Source: Rhodospirillaceae bacterium
Lineage (GTDB): Bacteria; Pseudomonadota; Alphaproteobacteria; Micavibrionales; UBA2020
Direction of reading: 5' to 3'
Assembly: GCA_003524565.1 (NCBI GenBank)
Contig: DQGU01000023.1
Coordinates: 1-9,169 of the forward strand
DNA length: 9,169 bases
Position 1 is the stretch's first letter. Each line of letters opens with the position of its first letter. This document shows positions 1 to 6,462 of this stretch, in pieces. The position numbers and the translations under genes were made by a program. The notes under the pieces are model-generated. The model saw only the letters and a list, made by a program, of their open reading frames with translations. It was not told the origin of the DNA and did not search any database.

Positions 1-1
1 C

Positions 2-469
2 ACCAGCCTGACGCTGAACGACCCGAAATTCATGGGCGACCTTGTGGAATTTATCGCGCAGTACCGTGCGCTGGCGCCGCGGCTGGTGTTCGAGCTGGGG
101 CAGGGCGACCTTGCAACCATGCGTGCGGAGTCTTTGCCCGTGCTGGATGGTTTGTCGCGCCTTGGCTGCCGTTTTTCGATGGACCAGGTGCGGGAGCTAT
201 CGTTCGACTTCGCGCATCTGGAGGCGCGGCATATCCGTTTTCTCAAAGTCGATGCCGCACTGGTTATCGAAGGTATGCATGAAATCGGCGGCGTGAAGCG
301 CCTGAAACGTTTGAAAGCGGAGCTGGACAGCCGCGGCATCGATTTGATTGTCGAAAAGATTGAATCCGAAAAGCAGCTTATCGAGCTTCTGGACATCGAC
401 ATCGACTATGGTCAGGGCTATTTGTTCGGCAAACCCGCGCGCGCGGAAGCCGCGATGATGGAGGAGTAA
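2..469 (+). CDS. EAL-domain protein, C-terminal part (5' truncated by window), probably TipF-like and catalytically degenerate
   Basis: The reading frame is open from base 2 and the true start lies upstream. The 155 visible residues are the second half of an EAL (c-di-GMP phosphodiesterase-type) domain. The VFELGQ stretch (about 83-100) sits where active enzymes have the L-E-I-T-E strand. SMDQV (176-190) replaces the usual A-L-D-D-F-G, so the first Asp is kept and the second is Gln. LKVD (242-253), VEKIES (350-367) and the closing GQGYLFGKP (410-436) match conserved EAL landmarks. Losing one of the paired metal-binding Asp residues, with a changed following loop, suggests weak or no hydrolysis and a c-di-GMP-binding or scaffolding role. 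The F-S-M-D pattern and the HAD gene next door resemble alphaproteobacterial TipF, a degenerate EAL protein of flagellum assembly; that comparison is from memory. The N-terminal half, where TipF has membrane and coiled-coil parts, is not visible. Confidence 0.85.
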   Translation, partial: TSLTLNDPKFMGDLVEFIAQYRALAPRLVFELGQGDLATMRAESLPVLDGLSRLGCRFSMDQVRELSFDFAHLEARHIRFLKVDAALVIEGMHEIGGVKRLKRLKAELDSRGIDLIVEKIESEKQLIELLDIDIDYGQGYLFGKPARAEAAMMEE

Positions 470-472
470 AAG

Positions 473-1348
473 ATGCTATCCGCACAAAACAGTAAAGAGC
501 TGCCGCGTTTTATCGATGGCATTGGCGAGATTGCCGGGTTTTATGAAGGCTATATCCTCGACCTTTGGGGCGTTGTGCATGACGGGGAGCAGGCTTTCCC
601 CCATACCGTCCCGACGCTCAGGGAAATGAAACGCGCCAAGCGCCGTGTGTGGTTTTTGTCGAATGCGCCGCGCCGCGCCTATACGGTGGCGGAAAAACTG
701 TCGTCTATGGGCGTCACGCCGGATTTGTACGACGGCATCATGACATCGGGCGAGGCGACGTGGCAGGCGCTGCAAGAGCGTTATTTGCAGCAATGGGGCA
801 AGCGTTGTTTCCACATCGGCGGCGAACGCGACCATAGCCTGTTTGAAGACATGGACATCACGCTGGTGGATACGCCCGATGCGGCGAATTTCGTGCTGTG
901 CAGCGGTATCGAGGATTTTACCCATACGGCGGATATGTACCAAGACCGCCTTGCCGCCTGCGCCGAAAAACGCCTGCCGATGATTTGCGCCAATCCCGAC
1001 CGTATTGTGCATGTGGGGGAGAAGCTGGTTATCTGCGCGGGAACCCTCGCTGACATATATATACAGATGGACGGCGAGGTGACGTGGTTCGGCAAGCCGT
1101 ACCGTCAGGTTTACAGCCATTGCCTGGCCGCCATGCCCGGCATGCGGGTGCTGGGCGTGGGCGATGCCATGCCCACCGATATTGCGGGCGCGACAGGGGC
1201 CGGAATCGACTCGGTTTTGGTGACCGCAGGCATCCACCGCGAAAGCTTTGAAGGGGCAGCGGGGGGCGGCTCAGAGAATCGGTTGGGCGAATTTTTCGCC
1301 GGCTTCCCCTATCGCCCCACATATCTTAGCCGCGGGCTAATCTGGTAA
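473..1348 (+). CDS. TIGR01459-type HAD superfamily class IIA hydrolase
   Basis: A 291-residue soluble protein with the four HAD landmarks in order. Motif I is LDLWGVVHDG with the nucleophile Asp30; Trp32 occupies the usual second Asp position, which is typical of this subfamily. Motif II is FLSNAPRR (Ser63/Asn64). The motif III lysine is Lys208 in FGKPYRQVY. Motif IV is GVGDAMPTDIAGA with Asp231 and Asp236. The cap between motifs II and III (about 80-200) fits class IIA, the group of NagD-like and p-nitrophenylphosphatase-like enzymes, so it is probably a cytoplasmic phosphatase; no substrate can be assigned. Length and the C-terminal P-T-Y...W ending are normal for the family, so the gene looks intact. 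The start at 473 is supported by GGAG at 463-466, which lies inside the end of the EAL gene. With only 3 bases between the genes, translational coupling is likely. Association with alphaproteobacterial EAL/TipF genes is recalled rather than checked. Confidence 0.9.
   Translation: MLSAQNSKELPRFIDGIGEIAGFYEGYILDLWGVVHDGEQAFPHTVPTLREMKRAKRRVWFLSNAPRRAYTVAEKLSSMGVTPDLYDGIMTSGEATWQALQERYLQQWGKRCFHIGGERDHSLFEDMDITLVDTPDAANFVLCSGIEDFTHTADMYQDRLAACAEKRLPMICANPDRIVHVGEKLVICAGTLADIYIQMDGEVTWFGKPYRQVYSHCLAAMPGMRVLGVGDAMPTDIAGATGAGIDSVLVTAGIHRESFEGAAGGGSENRLGEFFAGFPYRPTYLSRGLIW
1326..1340 (+). terminator. Weak hairpin at the 3' end of the HAD gene (possible terminator)
   Basis: TTAGCC (1326-1331) and GGCTAA (1335-1340) form a perfect 6-bp inverted repeat around GCG, inside the last codons before the stop at 1346-1348. 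A T-rich run begins only about 19 bases later (1359 on), so this is not a canonical intrinsic terminator. It may only be a coding coincidence. No better terminator for the EAL-HAD unit is visible. Confidence 0.2.
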
Positions 1349-1462
1349 GAAAGTCAAATTTTTCTTTGTTTTCATTGAATTAATCAATGGTTAAATTTAG
1401 ATAAAATTTGATGAAAATTTTGCATAAATGTCAATAAATTTGACGATTTTAAGAAAAAGGCG
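1349..1462 (+). promoter_or_regulatory. AT-rich upstream region of the dotA-like gene with phased AAATTT tracts
   Basis: This stretch encodes nothing recognisable. Bases 1351-1450 contain only 19 G or C, against clearly GC-rich genes on both sides. AAATTT occurs at 1393-1398, 1404-1409, 1415-1420 and 1436-1441, with centres 11, 11 and 21 bases apart, that is, on one helix face. A further copy at 1356-1361 is out of phase. Phased A/T tracts of this kind bend DNA and can act like UP elements or as sites for nucleoid proteins. A curved upstream activating region is inferred, not shown. Confidence 0.6.
1380..1394 (+). promoter_or_regulatory. CtrA-box-like site TTAA-N7-TTAA
   Basis: TTAATCAATGGTTAA is an exact match to the core TTAA-N7-TTAA consensus of the alphaproteobacterial cell-cycle regulator CtrA. 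It lies about 95 bases upstream of the inferred transcription start of the dotA-like gene and partly overlaps a small inverted repeat, CATTGA-N5-TCAATG (1373-1389). The surrounding DNA is so AT-rich that a chance match is possible. If the organism has CtrA, this would tie the dotA-like gene to the cell cycle or motility programme. Confidence 0.35.
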
Positions 1463-1468
1463 TAAGAT
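1440..1468 (+). promoter_or_regulatory. Sigma70-like promoter for the dotA-like gene
   Basis: A -35 box TTGACG (1440-1445; 5 of 6 consensus bases) and a -10 box TAAGAT (1463-1468; 4 of 6) are separated by an ideal 17 bases. Transcription would start near 1475, giving a leader of about 46 bases. The -35 box is the right arm of a perfect inverted repeat, GTCAA-N5-TTGAC (1430-1444), a possible operator. The phased AAATTT tracts lie immediately upstream. Confidence 0.55.
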
Positions 1469-1520
1469 GAACTTATAAGCCTGAAGAAGGTGGTGTGGTA
1501 TTTCTAGTCGGGGTAAAGCC

Positions 1521-4367
1521 ATGAGCGAATCCAAACGTGTAAAAAGCACTTCTGTCGCAGCATTCCTGTTCATGCCGCAGTTTAGTTTGTGCTTTCAGCA
1601 TTTCTCCCACATCGGGCCCGTCTTCATGCGCACTCTTGCGCTGATGTTCGCGCAAGCGGGACTCATCCCCCATAACCACCCCTCGACTCGCTACGGCATC
1701 GAGGGTGTGAGAAAATATTCCTTCCCCCAGCTGATGGGCGAAGCCTGGTATAACCTCCGCGTGCAGCGTGCCACACCGATGCAGTGGGGGCTTTTCCTGT
1801 CCGTCATTATGATGATTGCTGTGACCATCTGCGCCATCGGCACGTTCTTGCTGACGGTGACCTTCGGTCTTGGCACGGCTGCACAGGCGCAGATTTTCTC
1901 CCACCCGGGCGACCCGTATAACAAAGGCGGCGCAACCGACATCGAAAACGCGCTGACGGGCGGTTTCGCCGGCGGTACCAAGGGTGCGATGTTCGATACG
2001 CGTACAGCTTATGACGTGACGACGGCTGCCGACGAAAGCCGCGCGTCTGCCGACCTTGGCCTGATGGTTCTCGATAAAGTCTTGCGTCAATCGACTGTTG
2101 GCGAAGGCGGCCTGATGCAGAACGCCCTGACCGGTCTGATGCAGGTCTATAACACGGGTATCATGGTCGTTGCGGCCGTGATGATTTTCTGGATGATTTT
2201 GTCCATCGTTGTCGATACGGCGAAAACCGGTATCGTCGGCGGTGGCCGCCACAACATGGTGTGGACGCCTATCCGCGTCGTTTTCGCGCTGGGTCTGATG
2301 ATTCCGCTCGGCACCACGGGTTTCAGCTCCGGCCAGTTCGCCGTGATGAAACTGGCGGAATGGGGTTCCAACTTCGGTACCCGCGCCTGGACGACTTATG
2401 TTGCGGGCGTTCTGGATGCCAACGCCCTGATTGCCGGCTTCCTGCCGTCGCAAGAGGTGGGTGGTGTTGTTTCCAGCATCGCGCGCATGAAAGTGTGCCA
2501 GATTGCCTATAACACGGAATCCCGTGTGCAGGCAGGTGTGCCCACCTTCTTCCCGAACCGCTATATCGTGACGCGCCGCGGCCCGAGCACGCAATTCTTC
2601 GGCAACACGGTGTCTTTCACCTACGGCTCGGCTGCGGGTAACCTGTGCGGTAAGATTGAATTCCGTGTGCAGGATGGCGCTGCGGAAAGCTACGCCTTCC
2701 AAGTGGCCAACTCCCAACCGCAGCACGCGCTGGAAAACGCGGCCATGCTGTTCCAGCGTGACATGAGCAACGCGCTTTTCGGTACCAGTGCCACGAACTA
2801 CACCACGGGTCTTTTCGGCGAACCGGGTCCTGTGATGGATCAGGCACATAACTTCGCCTGCGCTTTCGTCGGCCGCCACATGCGTCCGAACGGCGGCGGT
2901 ACGAACCCTGTGCAAGAGCAAGGTGCCAACCTGCCTGCGAATGCCGGCTGTACAGCTGTCGGCCAGTGCGGTGCGGGCGGTACGGAAAGCGGCTTCCCGG
3001 ATCTGAGCTGCCACCAGACCATGGTCAACACCGTCATGACGCGTATCAACAACGCATATTGCGGCGCGGCGGATTGCACCACGGCAACCAACGGTGGTTC
3101 TCTGACCCAGCTGGTCAACTATATCAACACCGATATGTTGACCGAGCTGACGGAAAAGGGCTGGGCCGGTATGGGTCTGTTCCCGCACTTCGTTGGTATG
3201 ATTAACGGCTTTGCGATGTCGGCGCGTGACCTGCCGGTGTCTGTCGTCCCGGGTACGCTGTGGGACGTCATTCCCGAACAGACCACCAACACCGAACAGC
3301 AGTCGCTTATCGAAAAGAGAACGCGCGAAATCACCGCACACTATCAACTGTGGTGGGACCAGCAGATGTCTGACCCGACGGGCGGCTCCATGGTCGCGCC
3401 GGGTGCTGTGACGGCGCCGGGTACGTCGGTGAACACGGGCGGTACGGAATTCACGGGTGAAGCAGGTGGTGAATCCATCGCGTCGCTGGTGAAGGCTGCC
3501 AACAGCTCGGGCGCGCTGATGGATGCGGTCGCTTCCCGCCTTATCCCGGGTGAGCAATCTTCCTTCCTCTTTGCGCTGCATGACCCGACGGGTAACACCT
3601 ATCCGTTCGTCAAGCTGGTCGAAGCGGGCCGTACCATCATGGGTTGGGCTGCGACCATCTGGGGTCTGATGACCATCCTGCAGTCCCTGTCCACCATCAC
3701 TATTGCCGGTTTCACCATCGGTGAGGGTTTGGCGTCCAGCGGTCTGCTCCGTGGTGCCCAGTCTCTGTCTGCCATGGCCATGCTGGCCGGTATGATGCTG
3801 GCATATATGGTGCCCGTCCTGCCGCTGCTGCGTGTGACCTTCGCGGTGCTGACCTGGATTATCTCGGTCTTTGAAGCTGTCGCGATGGTGCCGATTGCCG
3901 CCCTGGCTCACTTGTCTTCCGAAGGTGAAGGCCTGGCCGGTGCAGCAAAAACCTGCTGGATCCTGTGGCTGAACGTACTGGTTCGTCCGGTGCTGGTGGT
4001 TCTTGGTTTCGTGGGTGCGATGCTTATCTTCAACACCTTCGTGGTCTATTTCCACGCCAACTTCCTGAACGGTGTGAGCGCACTGCGTGCCGAGATGGGT
4101 ACTTTGACCCGCCTTATCTCGCATGTGGCCTACACGGTCATCTATGTTGGTGCCATCTACACGGCCGCGAACTCTACCTTCAAGCTGATGGACCTCATCC
4201 CGAGCGCTATGATGCGCTGGCTGGGTGGTACGCCTGACCAAAGCTTCGACGACAACTCGACGGCTGGTATGATGTATGCTGCCTCGAACGTCATGGGTCA
4301 GTTTGGTGGTGGTGCGATTGGTAAAGTCGGCCGCAAAGAAAACACCGGTGACGTCAAACAGACATAA
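1521..4367 (+). CDS. DotA/TraY-family type IVB (Dot/Icm, IncI-like) secretion membrane protein
   Basis: A 948-residue polytopic inner-membrane protein of the DotA/TraY family. DotA is an integral inner-membrane component of the Legionella Dot/Icm system, and TraY is its IncI-plasmid conjugation counterpart. An 88-residue cytosolic N-terminus precedes a hydrophobic segment (about 89-118) that ends in A-Q-A/Q (121-124), which looks like a signal peptidase site. Two more membrane segments (about 211-232 and 248-265) flank the family hallmark of an NTG start, a V-D-T-A-K-T-G loop and W-T-P-I-R, then G-F-S-S-G-Q near 267-272. A large presumed periplasmic region (about 310-695) has eight Cys (326, 376, 447, 477, 483, 497, 514, 519). 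Membrane segments return at about 703-725, 748-771, 772-795, 811-845 and 863-885, with the family-typical P-I-A-A-L-A-H and S-E-G-E-G stretch at 791-804. GGGG (1510-1513) lies 7 bases before the chosen ATG; Met36 (1626) is an alternative start. Family assignment is confident. Whether the system is secretory, conjugative or otherwise is unknown, as no other T4SS gene is in view. Confidence 0.85.
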   Translation: MSESKRVKSTSVAAFLFMPQFSLCFQHFSHIGPVFMRTLALMFAQAGLIPHNHPSTRYGIEGVRKYSFPQLMGEAWYNLRVQRATPMQWGLFLSVIMMIAVTICAIGTFLLTVTFGLGTAAQAQIFSHPGDPYNKGGATDIENALTGGFAGGTKGAMFDTRTAYDVTTAADESRASADLGLMVLDKVLRQSTVGEGGLMQNALTGLMQVYNTGIMVVAAVMIFWMILSIVVDTAKTGIVGGGRHNMVWTPIRVVFALGLMIPLGTTGFSSGQFAVMKLAEWGSNFGTRAWTTYVAGVLDANALIAGFLPSQEVGGVVSSIARMKVCQIAYNTESRVQAGVPTFFPNRYIVTRRGPSTQFFGNTVSFTYGSAAGNLCGKIEFRVQDGAAESYAFQVANSQPQHALENAAMLFQRDMSNALFGTSATNYTTGLFGEPGPVMDQAHNFACAFVGRHMRPNGGGTNPVQEQGANLPANAGCTAVGQCGAGGTESGFPDLSCHQTMVNTVMTRINNAYCGAADCTTATNGGSLTQLVNYINTDMLTELTEKGWAGMGLFPHFVGMINGFAMSARDLPVSVVPGTLWDVIPEQTTNTEQQSLIEKRTREITAHYQLWWDQQMSDPTGGSMVAPGAVTAPGTSVNTGGTEFTGEAGGESIASLVKAANSSGALMDAVASRLIPGEQSSFLFALHDPTGNTYPFVKLVEAGRTIMGWAATIWGLMTILQSLSTITIAGFTIGEGLASSGLLRGAQSLSAMAMLAGMMLAYMVPVLPLLRVTFAVLTWIISVFEAVAMVPIAALAHLSSEGEGLAGAAKTCWILWLNVLVRPVLVVLGFVGAMLIFNTFVVYFHANFLNGVSALRAEMGTLTRLISHVAYTVIYVGAIYTAANSTFKLMDLIPSAMMRWLGGTPDQSFDDNSTAGMMYAASNVMGQFGGGAIGKVGRKENTGDVKQT

Positions 4368-4378
4368 AAGACGTCACC
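4347..4378 (+). other. Perfect 9-bp hairpin straddling the dotA-like stop codon
   Basis: GGTGACGTC (4347-4355) and GACGTCACC (4370-4378) are exact reverse complements. The 14-base loop holds the TAA stop at 4365-4367. No T-run follows, so it is not itself an intrinsic terminator. It sits just ahead of the strong terminator at 4385-4424, making a tandem hairpin 3' end. Roles in mRNA protection or as a DNA-binding palindrome are possible inferences. Confidence 0.6.
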
Positions 4379-4384
4379 TCAGAC

Positions 4385-4424
4385 AAAACAAACCGCCGGG
4401 CGCAAGTCCGGCGGTTTTGTTTTG
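4385..4424 (+). terminator. Strong Rho-independent terminator after the dotA-like gene
   Basis: AAACCGCCGG (4390-4399) pairs perfectly with CCGGCGGTTT (4408-4417) around an 8-base loop, followed by TTTTGTTTTG. The A-rich left flank (4385-4392) mirrors the T-run, so it could also terminate transcription from the opposite strand. It separates the dotA-like transcript from the yej operon and supports a monocistronic dotA unit. Confidence 0.92.
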
Positions 4425-4458
4425 CGGCAAACGGCGCGCGGCGGGGCAGGCGCGGCAC

Positions 4459-4487
4459 TTGCGCCCCGCAGGGGCAGGGGGTATAGT
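4459..4487 (+). promoter_or_regulatory. Probable promoter of the yejABEF operon
   Basis: TTGCGC (4459-4464; 3 of 6 consensus bases) and TATAGT (4482-4487; 5 of 6) are 17 bases apart. Transcription would begin near 4494, giving a leader of about 45 bases before yejA. The spacer contains the small palindrome GCCCC-GCA-GGGGC (4463-4475). GCGGGGC (4441-4447) can also pair with GCCCCGC (4463-4469) across the -35 box. These overlapping dyads could be an operator, but the region is GC-rich and they may be chance. The rest of the 4425-4538 stretch holds no gene that I can see. Confidence 0.5.
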
Positions 4488-4526
4488 AAAAACCGGAAAC
4501 TGGACAATCTAAGTTTTTGTATTTTC

Positions 4527-4532
4527 AGGGGA
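4527..4532 (+). promoter_or_regulatory. Ribosome binding site fixing the yejA start
   Basis: AGGGGA lies 6 bases before the ATG at 4539. The frame is open further upstream to an ATG at 4422, but that start would fall inside the T-run of the terminator, ahead of the likely promoter, and would put 39 non-conserved residues before the signal peptide. The Shine-Dalgarno sequence and the signal peptide both favour 4539. Confidence 0.75.
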
Positions 4533-4538
4533 TTTTAC

Positions 4539-6440
4539 ATGTTCGCACTGCCCGTCCGCACAATGTCTGCTGCTGTGGCCTTTGGCGCGCTTTTGGCCAG
4601 TACTTTTGCTGTGCCGCAGCTGCGGGCGGAAATGGCCGTGGCTGTTCCCGCGGCAACCGCGCCCGCGCCGGTGCATGCGCTGGCCATGCATGGCGCGCCG
4701 AAATACGGTGCCGATTTCACCCATCTGGAATACACCAATCCGGATGCGCCCAAGGGTGGCGAGCTGCGCATGGCGTCTTTCGGCACTTTCGATACGCTCA
4801 ATCCCTTCACACTCCGCGGTGTTGCGGCGCCGGGGCTGGGCATGACGTTTCAAACGCTGCTGACCAATACGGACGACGAAGCCTTCACCGAATACGGCCA
4901 GATTGCCGAAAGCATCGAAATGCCCGAAGACCGCAGCTTCGTCACCTTCAACCTGCGTAAGGAAGCGCGTTTCCATGACGGCAAGCCCCTCACGGCGGCC
5001 GATGTGGTTTGGACATTCCAGACGCTGATGGAAAAAGGGCATCCTTTCTACCGCAGCTACTACGGCAACGTGAAGGAAGCCAAGGCCGAAACGCCCCAGC
5101 GCGTGACCTTTGTGTTCAACATGGCAGGCAACCGTGAATTGCCGCTGATTATGGGGCAAATGCCTGTGCTGCCCAAACATGCCTTCGAGGGAAAGGATTT
5201 TTCTGCAACCGTGCTGACGGCGGTCACGGGTAGCGGGCCTTATAAAGTCAAATCCATCGATGCCGGCCGCCGTATTGTGTACGAACGCGTGAAAGACTGG
5301 TGGGCGAAAGACCTGCCCATCAACCGCGGCCAGTATAATTTCGACACCATATCCTATGAAATGTTCCGTGACGAAACGGTTTTGCTGCAGGCGTTTTTTG
5401 CGGACGCTTATGACGTGCGTCAGGAAAACATCGCCAAGTCGTGGGAATCCGAATACAAAGGCCAGCGCCCCGTGCAGAAGGGGCTTATCCGCAAGGAAGA
5501 AATCCCCCATAGCCTGCCTGCGGGCATGCAGGCCTTTGCCTTCAATACCCGCCGCGCCGTTTTTGCCGACCCGCAAGTGCGCGCCGCGCTCAATTACGCT
5601 TTCGATTTTGAGTGGTCGAACCGCCAGTTCGCCTATGGCACCTATACGCGCACGGGCAGTTATTTTGCAAACTCGGAACTGGCTTCTTCCGGTTTGCCGC
5701 AGGGGCGGGAACTTGAAATCCTCGAAGCTTTCCGCGGCAAAGTGCCCGAAGAAGTTTTCACGCAGGCCTATAAAAACCCTGTAACATCCGGCAGCGGCAA
5801 CGACATGCGCGCCCATCTGGCCAAGGCGCGCGCGATGCTGGAGGCGGCGGGCTGGAAAATGGACAAGAAGAGCCAGCTGCTCGAAAAAGACGGACAGGTT
5901 TTCCGCTTCGAATTCCTGCTGCACAGCGAAGCCTTCGCGCGCTGGATTAACCCGATGATTGGCAATCTCAAACGTCTGGGCATCGACGCGACGCTGCGCG
6001 TGGTCGATACGGCGCAGTACCAGAAACGCATGGATGATTTCGATTTTGATGTCACCATCGGCTCTTTCCCGCAATCGCTGTCGCCGGGCAACGAACAGCG
6101 CGATTTCTGGGGCGCGGACAAAGCGGACCTCAACGGCAGCCGCAATATCATCGGTATTAAAAATCCGGTTGTGGATGCGCTGATTGAACAAATCGTGGCC
6201 GCCCCCGACCGCGAAGAACTTATCGCCCGCACCCGCGCGCTCGACCGCGTATTGCTGTGGAACCACTATGTCATTCCGCAGTGGCATACCAGCTATCACC
6301 GCGTGGCGTATTGGGATAAATTCGGCCACCCCGCAACGCCGCCCAAATACGGTCTCGGGATTGTAGGGACGTGGTGGTATGACTCGCAAAAAGACGCCGT
6401 GCTGAAAAAACGCGAAAGCGAAGCGGGCGGCAAGAAATAA
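4539..6440 (+). CDS. yejA: YejA-like periplasmic oligopeptide/microcin C-type ABC transporter binding protein
   Basis: A 633-residue family 5 extracellular solute-binding protein. Residues 1-30 are a signal peptide: a basic start, a hydrophobic core A-V-A-F-G-A-L-L-A, and likely cleavage after LRA30. The mature protein opens with the YejA hallmark LAMHGAPKYGADF (48-60), then NPDAPKGGELRM (67-78) and GTFDTLNPF (82-90). The family 5 signature region spans about 122-160, with ARFHDGKPLTAADVVWTF at its end. Late features are YWDKFGHPATPPKYGLG and a TWWYD end, also characteristic of YejA. It should capture peptides in the periplasm and deliver them to YejB/YejE; in enterobacteria Yej imports the peptide antibiotic microcin C. 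The first gene of yejABEF, it is followed by yejB after 22 bases. The protein appears full length and no oddity is seen. Confidence 0.94.
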   Translation: MFALPVRTMSAAVAFGALLASTFAVPQLRAEMAVAVPAATAPAPVHALAMHGAPKYGADFTHLEYTNPDAPKGGELRMASFGTFDTLNPFTLRGVAAPGLGMTFQTLLTNTDDEAFTEYGQIAESIEMPEDRSFVTFNLRKEARFHDGKPLTAADVVWTFQTLMEKGHPFYRSYYGNVKEAKAETPQRVTFVFNMAGNRELPLIMGQMPVLPKHAFEGKDFSATVLTAVTGSGPYKVKSIDAGRRIVYERVKDWWAKDLPINRGQYNFDTISYEMFRDETVLLQAFFADAYDVRQENIAKSWESEYKGQRPVQKGLIRKEEIPHSLPAGMQAFAFNTRRAVFADPQVRAALNYAFDFEWSNRQFAYGTYTRTGSYFANSELASSGLPQGRELEILEAFRGKVPEEVFTQAYKNPVTSGSGNDMRAHLAKARAMLEAAGWKMDKKSQLLEKDGQVFRFEFLLHSEAFARWINPMIGNLKRLGIDATLRVVDTAQYQKRMDDFDFDVTIGSFPQSLSPGNEQRDFWGADKADLNGSRNIIGIKNPVVDALIEQIVAAPDREELIARTRALDRVLLWNHYVIPQWHTSYHRVAYWDKFGHPATPPKYGLGIVGTWWYDSQKDAVLKKRESEAGGKK

Positions 6441-6462
6441 ACGAAAGATGACGTAAAAGAAC

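Noticed and set aside
1056..1064. Short ATATATATA alternating run
   Set aside because: Nine bases inside the HAD gene, encoding ordinary residues (I-Y-I). It is too short to be a meaningful repeat.
1203..1212. Two abutting GANTC (CcrM methylation-type) sites, GAATC and GACTC
   Set aside because: They lie inside the HAD coding sequence and not near the promoter. Two such sites can easily occur by chance.
1473..4241. A 922-codon open frame on the minus strand opposite the dotA-like gene
   Set aside because: It is in exact codon register with the sense gene, so it stays open simply because the sense strand avoids TTA, CTA and TCA codons. The predicted product is rich in His, Arg and Gln with no recognisable domain, as expected of a shadow.
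4422..4538. An upstream ATG extending yejA by 39 residues
   Set aside because: It starts within the terminator T-run and ahead of the likely promoter. The extension lacks family similarity, and the ATG at 4539 has both a good Shine-Dalgarno sequence and a signal peptide.
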